Assembly: GCA_034509425.1 (NCBI GenBank)
Contig: JAVTVJ010000840.1
Span: forward strand, 83,452 to 147,451
Direction: 5' to 3'
Source of the DNA: Eopsaltria australis
Taxonomy: Eukaryota > Chordata > Aves > Passeriformes > Petroicidae
Length of the DNA stretch: 64,000 nt
The notes beneath the pieces are model-generated. The model was not told the origin of the DNA. It did not search any database and saw only the letters and a list, made by a program, of their open reading frames with translations. This document shows, piece by piece, positions 56,411 through 64,000 of this stretch; within the stretch, counting starts at the first letter, position 1; each line of letters starts with the position of its first letter. Made by a program: the position numbers and the translations under genes.

Positions 56411-58090
56411 ATGATACTCAACATACTTACATGTGTCCTGTACCTTGCTCTGTATATTTTTCCACAGACAGGGAATTACCTGCCTGTAGTAATGCTCCTG
56501 TGTAGGCCGGGGTATCGTATAAAAATTGCTTTACTAGTTTACTATGTCTATTGCATGATAACCTCCGAGGCAATGAACACCATTCGGAATATATACTCAA
56601 TTTTGTTTGCTTGTCCTGGTATGGGCTGTTACATCTGGGGCCTCCTCAACAATCGCACCCAGCCCCTAGGGGAAAGAGTAGAGAATGGTTTCTTTCAGCC
56701 TTTCAGACCTGACACAACAGTTTTTGAAAATATTGAGTTCCCTTTGGATGTCAAAGATGGTATAATCTTGCTGTTAGTTCTGCTTTGTCTTCTTTGTACA
56801 GCCTGCACTGTGTACACTATGCTTAGAGTCAGAACAATGCTCGATGCAGCACAGTATCCTCAGGATGAGGACAAGAAAAGCAGCAGAACAACAGGCACCA
56901 TATCTAAACAAACTGTCATGGAGGAAAAAGAGACTGAAAGAAATGACAGAGTCTCCACACAAGCCATCACCAAGCCAGAACAGCCTAAGCCAGTAGCAGT
57001 TGCCCCCCTTCAGAAAAAGAAAACCAGGAGCAAATCAGCCCGCACAGCGACCGATGAGGAGGAGGCTGGACCTTCGCACCAAGCAGAAGAGACGGAGCCA
57101 GAGATCATCACTCGCTCTTTATCCCTGGGTGAGCTGCGTGACCTACGGACGGAGTTCACCCGCCAGACAAATGAATCCATCCTTGCCTAGCTTCTTCGCA
57201 TCTGGGACGCTGCAGCCAATGACACCATGCTAGATGGAAGTGAGGCCAGGCAACTTGGATCCCTGACCCAGGATGTGGTCATTGACCAGGGGATCGGGAA
57301 AACCCAAGAAACTCTCAGCCTCTGGCGGCGACTGCTGGCAAGCGTAAGGGACAGATACCTTTGTAAAGAAGACCTCCAGGTTCACCAAGGAAAATGGAGC
57401 ACAATGGAACAAGGTATCTGATGCCTGAGAGAATTGGCCGTGCTGGAGATCATTTTCTCAGAAGATGAGAGATTCCCTAAGAACCCAGGTGATGTCCAAT
57501 GCACGTCACAGATGTGGTTGAGATTCGCACGGCTTAGACCAGAGATATACTCCCGTTACCTAGCAACACTGCAATGGAGGGAAGGAGCAGACAAAGTGGG
57601 AGTACTGGCCAACAAACTAAGAATTTATGAGGACACTGTCACTGCCCCATTTCGCACCCATGTCTCATCTGTAGAAACACAGCTGGCTGAGCACGTCCGG
57701 AACTTGGAAGAGAAACTCAGAAAGGAGCTGAAGCAAGAAATTCACCACATCTCGCCAGAACCAACAAGGGTCTCTGCTATTAAGAGCCAACATTCCCCAG
57801 CCAGAGAAAGAAGATACACTCCACGAGGTAACCTCTGGTTTTTCCTTCAGGAGCATAGAGAAGACATGAGAATATGGGACAGAAAACCCACCTCTTCCTT
57901 AGCAGCTCGAGTACGTGAACTGAAAAGAGGAACAGCTACCACAAGGAGCCCACCTAGAGTCAACGCTGCTCTGGTCTCTTGTGGACAGAACCCTGAACAG
58001 TATAGAAATGATGATATGACCGATCCTCTTGAAGGGACCTCAAGAACATATTTACAGGAAGAGAGCAACATGTACCACGATCAGGAATAG
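56411..58090 (+). pseudogene. gag: PV7 gag with hydrophobic N-terminal region
   Basis: ATG at 56411 (CACCATGA). One frame runs to 58090 with a TAG at 57188 and a TGA at 57419. The first 150 codons contain three or four hydrophobic stretches (ILTCVLYLALYIF; IALLVYYVYCMI; GIILLLVLLCLLCTACTVYT), so the product would be a membrane protein, as in PV5. Then come a basic stretch (QKKKTRSKSAR), an acidic part, and a C-terminal half with a long charged helix and RERRYTPRGNLWFFL. The product would be the core protein precursor. No zinc knuckle. Confidence 0.82.
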
Positions 58091-58138
58091 AGGGGCCCTG
58101 CCTCTAGCCAGGTAGAGGAAAGGGACAACCGGATCTAT

Positions 58139-58500
58139 TGGACTGTGTGGATCCGATGGCCTGGCACATCTGACCCAAAAAGATACACGGCTTTGGTTGA
58201 CACCAGCGCTCAATGTACCCTGATGCCATCAAGGTACGTGGGAACAGAATCTATTTCTATTTCTGGGGTGACAGGAGGATCCCAGCAGCTGACTGTATTG
58301 GAAGCTGAAGTGAGTTTAACTGGGAATGAGTGGTAGAAACACCCCATCGTGACCGGCCCAGAGGACCCATGCATCCTGGGCATAGACTATCTTAGAAATG
58401 GGTATTTCAAAGACCCAAAAGGACATCGTTGGGCTTTCGGGATAGCCGCAGTAGAAACAGAAGACATCCAACAGCTAAATACCTTGCCTGGTCTCTCAGA
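58139..58500 (+). pseudogene. pro: PV7 protease
   Basis: Begins after gag in another frame. Active site reads LVDTSAQCTLMPS at about 58193-58230; PV5 has DTG at this place. A TAG at 58334 interrupts, then CILGIDYLRNGYF follows. It continues directly into RT as in PV5. Confidence 0.82.
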
Positions 58501-61285
58501 TGACCCCTCTGCTATGGGACTGCTAGAAGTTGAAGAACAGCAGGTACCAATCGCCACAGGGACAGTGCACCGACGACAGTACCGCACAGACAGAGACTCT
58601 ATGGTTCCCATTCACGAGATGATTCATAAACTGGAGAGCCAAGGGGTGGTCAGCAAAGCTCATTCACCCTTTAACAGCCCTATATGGCCAGTGTGTAAGT
58701 CCAGTGGAGAATGGAGACTGACAGTGGATTATCGTGGCCTGAATGAGGTCACACCACCACTGGGTGCTGCTGTGCCAGACATGTTAGAACTTCAGTATGA
58801 ACTGGAATCCAAGGCAGCAAAGTGGTACATGACCATCGATATTGCCAATGCCTTTTTCTCCATTCCTCTAGCAGCAGAGTGCAGGCCTCAGTTTGCTTTC
58901 ACCTGGAGGGGCGTACAATACACCTGGAACAGACTCCCCCAGGGGTGGAAGCACAGCCCCACCATCTCCCATGGCCTGATCCAGGCTGCACTGGAAAAGG
59001 GTGCGGCTCCAGAACATTTGCAGTACATCGACGACATTATCATATGAAGGAACACAGCAGAAGAAGTCTTTAAGAAAGGAAAGAAGATCATCCAGATTCT
59101 CCTAAGAGCTAGTTTTGCCATCAAGCGAAGTAAAGTTAAGGGTCCCGCTCAAGAAATCCAGTTCTTAGGAGTCAAGTGGCAAGATGGACGTCGCCAGATC
59201 CCGACAGAAGTAGTCAACAAGATCACTGCTATGTCCCCACCTACGAACAAGAAAGAAACCCAGGCTTTTCTAAGAGCTGTCGAGTTTTAGAGAATGCATA
59301 TCCCAGAATACAGCACAATTGTAAGCCCTCTTTACCTCGTGACACGAAAAAGAAATGATTTCCAGTGGAGTCCTGAGCAACAACAAGCATTCGAACAAAT
59401 TAAGCAGAAGATTACCCATGCAGTAGCCCTTGGGCCAGTCAGAACAGGACAAGATGTGAAAAATGTGCTCTACACTGCGGCCGGGGAGAATAGTCCATCC
59501 TGGAGCCTGTGGCAGAAGGGACCTGAAGAGGCTCGAGGACGACCACTTGGGTTCTGGAGTCAGGGATACAAAGGATCTGAGGCCAGCTATACCCCAACTG
59601 AGAAAAAGATTCTTGCCGCTTATGAAGGAGTTCGAGCTGCCTCGGAAGTAATTGGCACCGAAGCACAGCTGCTTCTGGCACCCCGCCTACCAGTGCTAAG
59701 TTAGATGTTCAAGGGAAAGATCCCTTCCACACATCATGCCACCGACGCCACATGGAGCAAGGTGATTGCGCTGATCACACAGCGAGCCCGGATAGGAAAC
59801 CCTAATCGCCCTGGGATTCTGGAAATTATAACAAACTAGCCTGAAAGTGAGACTTTTGGGATATCTTCTGAAGAAGAAGAGGGGCAAGTGACACGTGCAG
59901 AGGAAGCCCCACCATATAATGAGCTACCAGAGAATAAAAGACGATATGCCCTCTTCACTAATAGTTCCTGCTGAATTGTGGGTGCTAACCGAAAGTGGAA
60001 AGCTGCTGTATAGAGCCCCACACGACGAGTTACACAAGCTACTGAGGGAGAAGGTGGATCGAGTCAGGTCGCAGAGCTTAAAGCCGTCCAGCTAGCTTTA
60101 GATATTGCTGAGCGAGAGAAGTGGCCTCGGCTCTATCTCTACACTGACTCCTGGATGGTAGCTAACGCTTTGTGGGGTTGGTTGAATCGCTGGAGAAAAG
60201 CCAACTGGCAGCGCAGAGGGAAACCCATCTGAGCCGCTGAGATTTGGCAGGACATCGCTACCCATGTAGAGAGGCTGACTGTGAAAGTTTGACACGTGGA
60301 TGCACGTGTACCCAAGAGTCGGGCCAATGAAGAGCATCGTAACAACAAGCAAGTGGACCGAGCTGCCAAACTGAGAGTATCACAAGTAGATCTGGACTGG
60401 CAGCACAAGAGAGAATTATTTCTAGCTCGTTGGGCCCATGATGCCTCTGGTCATCAGGGACAGGATGCAATGTACCGATGGGCTCGTGACCGAGGGGTGG
60501 ACTTGACCATGGACAGCATCTCACAAGTCATCCATGGCTGCGAGACCTGCGCTATGATCAAGCAGGCCAAGCGGGTGAAGCCTCTGTGGTACGGTGGACG
60601 ATGGTCGAAGTATAGGTATGGGGAAGCCTGAAAAATTGACTACATCACCCTTCCCCAAACCCGCCAAGGCGAGCGCTACGTGCTGACCATGGTGGAAGCA
60701 ACCACTGGATGGTTGGAGACCTACGCTGTGCCTCATGCTACTGCCCGAAACACCATCTTAAACCTGGAAAAGCAAGTCTTGTGGAGACATGGCACGCCTG
60801 AGAGAATTGAGTCGGACAATAGGACCCATTTCAAGAATGGCCTTATAAACAGCTAGGCCAGAGAACTTAGCATCGAGTGGATATATCACATCCCTTATCA
60901 TGCACCAACTGCCAAGAAAGTTGAACGGTGCAACGGACTACTTAAGACCACCCTGAAAGCATTTGGCAGGGGGACCTTCAAAAATTGGGAAGTGAACTTA
61001 GCAAAAGCCACCTGGATGGTCAACACACGAGGCTCCATCAATCGAGCTGGTCCTGCCCAGTCTAAACCCTTGCACACAGTGGACGGAGACAGAGTCCCTG
61101 TGGCACACATGAAAGGTATTTTAGGAAAGACTGTTTAGATTAGTCCCACCTCAGACAAAGGCAAACCTATCCGCGGGGTTGTTTTTGCTCAAGGACCTAG
61201 TTACTCTTGGTGGGTAATGCAGAAAGATGGGGAAACCCATTGTGTGCCACAAGGAAACTTAATTTTAAGTGAGAACTGTGTGTAA
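58501..61285 (+). pseudogene. pol: PV7 pol (RT, RNase H, integrase) with many stops
   Basis: RT at 58501-59400: SGEWRLTVDYRGLNEV, DIANAFFSIPL, LPQGWKHSP and LQYIDD at about 59018-59032, followed at once by TGA. RNase H around 59950-60400 keeps LYLYTDSW and AELKAVQLAL. Integrase: HDASGH ... CETC zinc motif (60436-60560), Asp in KIDYITLPQT, Asp in ESDNRTHF, Glu in KVERCNGLLK, so the DDE set is present. Ends TAA at 61285. The length is that of an intact ERVL pol; the damage is nearly all single stop codons, mostly TAG or TGA where PV5 or the family has Trp. Confidence 0.9.
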
Positions 61286-61370
61286 AGTTTCATTGTATAT
61301 GTATATATATGTATAAAGGGGGTACTGGTTTAGGTATCACATAGATGGTGATAGAATAAGGGGTGGATAA

Positions 61371-61983
61371 TGTCTTAGGTTACAATGGTATGTATTCTAT
61401 CACCATCTTCACAGAATGCTGGGGGCCGGGCGTGGCAGTGTTCCTGATGGCCGCAGAACGGTTTGCTAATAGGCCGGTCGTTAGGGCCAGGCGTGGCAGT
61501 GTTCCTGATGGCTGCAGAATAGTTTGCTAATGAGCCAGTCGTTGGGGCCGGATAGGCACTTCACTCACCCCAAACATTGCAGATAGTGGCTCATCATCCC
61601 ATTGTGAGATGCCCCGCCTAGGGGGAGGAACCAATGTATCCCGATCTGCATATAAACTGAGATTTGAAGCACTATAGGCAGCCTTTTCCACAAGATTCCC
61701 AGAGGAAGACCAGATCCTTCTACACCACCACTGGACCTTCAGAGGAGAACTACACCTTTCTCAGGATCATTGCTTCAACAGAACCGCATCTATCACTCCC
61801 AATAGACTGCAACCACCTTCTAAGTGGACTACTACCAACACCCTGACCGACAGGGTGTCAGGTTGTATTCTGACTCTGTCAGTGGTTTTTTTTTGGGTTT
61901 TTTTTTTTGTATTACTACATTTTTCCTATTAAATTGTAGTTCTGACTTTGAGCCTCTCACTGATTTGCTTTCAAACTACCACA
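61371..61983 (+). mobile_element. PV7 3' LTR (613 bp)
   Basis: Pairs with 55720-56330, preceded by a purine-rich GAATAAGGGGTGGATAA (polypurine tract, about 61354-61370), followed by CTGAG. Confidence 0.95.
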
Positions 61984-61988
61984 CTGAG

Positions 61989-62474
61989 GAAAAGTTTTCT
62001 ATCTCTACTCATGGTCATTAAAAAAACCTGTCCATAGGATAGAAGACGAAATATCTCTATGTTCTCAGTAAGGACACAAATATATAAATTATTTTCAGAC
62101 TGTGCAATGTTAGACTCACTGGAACTTGTATACAGTTAAATCATAAAATAACATTGCAGAAATAGAGAGTGCTGCTAATTTATATAGCTGAAAATTTAGT
62201 ATTTTTTATAATAGAATACAGAAAGTGAGAATCAACATTAGCAAAACAAAACCACAGTTACAAAATACCATTTACAGAAGTTACAAGACATGCTTAAAAA
62301 AAAACAGTAATAAGATTATTTGACACAGGTAAAACCGCTCACAATAAAAAGAAACCAACCTAAAGTTGGATTTTTTTGCTTCACAGCTTCCTCTCTTAGC
62401 TCTAATACACATTTAACTGCAGGTGTCTGTGGAGATACAGCTGGAAAGGTGAAGTGAGAGCACTGCTGAACTCA
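61989..62474. other. Unique AT-rich spacer, nothing recognised
   Basis: About 490 bp between PV7 and PV8. No gene or repeat recognised. Confidence 0.5.
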
Positions 62475-62781
62475 TGTCAGAAGTGAACGCCGTAACACTG
62501 CTAGGCCGCAAACCATGGCAGGCCGTGAGGCCTACCACAAGATAGTTAGCATAAGTAAAAGGCATGCTTGGTATGTATCTGTGCTGGTTAGTACTAGCTT
62601 CTAGTTTTGCAATATTATTAAGAAGCATAGATACGGTAGTTATAGTAATTGCTGCTTATATAAGAATCTATTTTTAGTAACTGTTGAAAAGGTATAAAAG
62701 CTCTGCTCTGTACCAATAAAATCAGCTTATTGCATCCAAACAATCTACCCCATCTTTTCCATCGCCGACTGTCACCTGACA
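62475..62781 (+). mobile_element. PV8 5' LTR (307 bp)
   Basis: Starts TGTCAGAAGTG and ends CACCTGACA, matched inverted ends. TATAAAAG at 62693-62700 and AATAAA at 62715-62720 are only about 20 bp apart, so R is very short. Small like LTRs of avian alpharetroviruses. The left edge rests on the inverted repeat, as no second LTR is in view. Confidence 0.8.
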
Positions 62782-62783
62782 AT

Positions 62784-62801
62784 TGGTGCCCCGTGTGAGG
62801 A
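62784..62801 (+). promoter_or_regulatory. PV8 primer-binding site, tRNA-Met
   Basis: TGGTGCCCCGTGTGAGGA, two bases after the LTR, identical over 18 bases to the complement of the 3' end of vertebrate elongator tRNA-Met. Distinct from all other proviruses here. Confidence 0.88.
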
Positions 62802-62992
62802 ACCGGCGAGGATGGTGTGACTGTCCTTGTGACAGTCGGCGACGCCCTGCAGAACTTCAGTACTTCGCTGAAGGTTAAGCTGCAGGAGAAGCGGGAGCCT
62901 TCAGGACTGTGGTTAAGCTGCGGAGAGAAGAGGGAGCAACGTCGGCCGGAAAATTGATCCTCTGAAAATGAGGTGAGTCACTGCAGGGAACT

Positions 62993-63661
62993 ATGGGCCA
63001 GGGTCAGGGGTTGACCACCCTAGAAGAGACGTGTTCTACCTCATGTCAAAGCTGCTAGACAAGCAAGGCAAATGTTTGCCTGGCACAATTTAAAAGTTAT
63101 ATTCTGGTGGACTTCTTTTAGACTACAGGGGGTGACTCCATCCACAATTTTTACGGCAGATTTATGGGACAAAGTAGGAGTGGAACTTTGGAATGCTGCA
63201 GCCAAAGGTGATAAAGCCGCTGCAGAGATTATTCCCTCCTGGAAAGTAATCTTTGAAACTTTAAAAGCTCAAGAAAAATCTCTTACTAAAGATAAAGAGG
63301 GTGCTCCATGCCCCCTCTGCAGAAGCGGAGCCTCAGAACTCTTTACAACCTGAGAAGTCTGTGCCTCTTTCACTAAAGGCTCCAGCCTCCCTTGCAACAA
63401 AAAGGGAGATGGGCTCCTCACGATCTTTAAAAGCATTTGCTGCTTGTTATGGTCTGGCCGACGGCAGTGAGGATGAAGGAGAAGATCCTTTTGACCCCGG
63501 ACCCATCGATCCTGAAAAGGAGCCAGATTTATTTCCCCCCGACCCTCACGACACCTGGGTTCGCTTGAAACAGCAAGCATTGAAAGAAGGGGACTTAGAC
63601 TTTGCAGACAAAATTGTTTCACTAGTCTTGTATACGGGGACTAGAAAGTGAACCGCCCATT
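62993..63661 (+). pseudogene. gag: PV8 gag start (matrix and proline/acidic region)
   Basis: ATG at 62993 opens MGQGQG, a myristoylation-type start; a splice-donor-like AGGTGAGT lies at 62970-62977 just upstream. A frameshift occurs within 20 codons. Matrix continues at 63072-63353 (DLWDKVGVELWNAAAKGD ... SWKVIFETLKAQE), similar in layout to PV4 matrix. Another frame (63301-63651) is rich in Asp, Glu and Pro (DPFDPGPIDPEKEPD), the region between matrix and capsid. LTR-j cuts the gene at 63662. Confidence 0.78.
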
Positions 63662-64000
63662 TGTCACGATCCGCTTGTAGGAGCAGGGGTCGTGATGGTT
63701 CGTTACTTTGAATCTCAGTGCAAAAGAAAACAGGGACAAGTATTTTTTGCTTCAATCAAAATAAAAAGCACTTTATTGAGTGCCAACAACACGGTTATGC
63801 GATAGAGGAGAGAGAGAGATGTAGGAGAGAGAGAGAGAAAAGAAAGGGGGTTATAGCTACCATGGCACGACGAGGTCCTCATTGTCCGGATCTGATGGAC
63901 TCCGTCTCGTCTGTAGGGAGTACTCGTAGGAATACTTTTTGAGAGTCTCTTTATAGTCTTTTGGAAAGCGGGGGGCAGGTAACCAAGAGATGAGGCAATC
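63662..64000 (-). mobile_element. Solo LTR-j copy 2 in PV8 gag, cut by window end
   Basis: Plus-strand start TGTCACGATCC is the reverse complement of the LTR-j 3' end at 38453-38463. It matches 38090-38463 in reverse, including AATAAAG (minus strand, about 63766-63776), the GA-run and CTATAAAGAG near 63952. The rest and its target duplication lie outside the window. Confidence 0.88.

Larger units (their letters stand above)
55720..61983 (+). mobile_element. PV7: complete ERVL-like provirus without env (6264 bp)
   Basis: Perfect CTGAG duplications at 55715-55719 and 61984-61988. Both LTRs, primer site, gag, protease, RT, RNase H and integrase are collinear; integrase ends only about 85 bp before the 3' LTR, so there is no env. 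The LTRs differ at about a dozen positions by eye. The genes contain more than ten in-frame stops but few frameshifts. Confidence 0.95.
62475..64000 (+). mobile_element. PV8: 5' end of a provirus, leaves the window
   Basis: 5' LTR, primer-binding site, leader with a splice donor, and the start of gag, then solo LTR-j from 63662 to the window end. The matrix region resembles that of PV4. The rest lies outside. Confidence 0.85.

Noticed and set aside
57188..57190. TAG in PV7 gag as a programmed readthrough signal
   Set aside because: PV5 has its gag stops at other positions and is open here, so the stop looks like mutation.

Overview
The window is bird nuclear DNA almost wholly made of endogenous retrovirus (ERV) sequence. 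The avian assignment rests on CR1 LINE 3' ends (1350-1730, 43330-43432), on an old avian-type LTR at 20060-20662, and on env fragments carrying the alpharetrovirus-type transmembrane motif typical of birds. I see no intact host gene, no tRNA or rRNA gene and nothing bacterial. Such density, layering and preservation of insertions suggests a low-recombination compartment, most plausibly a female-specific W chromosome or pericentromeric DNA; that is inference.

I name eight proviruses PV1-PV8 from left to right and LTR families by letter. PV1 (6731-19575, minus, target duplication TAGTAT) has gag, pro, pol, env and both LTRs, and is interrupted by four solo LTRs, one carrying another LTR inside it. 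PV2 (23156-27600, plus) keeps only the end of env and its 3' LTR; PV3 (23616-26918, minus, CAAGGC) is a short gag-only provirus inserted in it, with an unbroken 491-codon gag. PV4 (27601 to about 42.8-43 kb, minus) is a mosaic: tRNA-Trp primer site, betaretrovirus-like gag and dUTPase-protease, alpharetrovirus-like env, and an extra cysteine-rich frame between pol and env; seven solo LTRs interrupt it. PV5 (44021-51026, minus) is ERVL-like and sits inside the gag of PV6 (51027-54610, minus, 5' half only). PV7 (55720-61983, plus, CTGAG) is a structurally complete ERVL-like provirus without env and with many in-frame stops. PV8 (62475 to beyond the window end, plus) has a compact LTR, a tRNA-Met primer site and the start of gag, cut by a solo LTR that leaves the window.

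Most insertions could be delimited to the base because target-site duplications are visible: 6 bp for the ERVK-like families (LTR-a, c, d, k, m) and 5 bp for the ERVL-like ones (LTR-b, LTR-g, PV7). This gives a relative order of events: LTR-c in LTR-b in LTR-a of PV1; PV3 in PV2, with PV2 abutting PV4; PV5 in PV6; LTR-b, d, g, j, k and a in PV4. Two joints (about 23156 and 44021) show unique DNA next to a truncated provirus without duplication, so deletions followed the insertions.

Nearly all viral genes are broken by stops, frameshifts or insertions. Stops in PV5 and PV7 fall largely where tryptophan codons are expected, a pattern that suggests G-to-A editing. The stretches between ERVs are AT-rich and hold old repeats, a microsatellite and one exon-like open frame (54623-54931).
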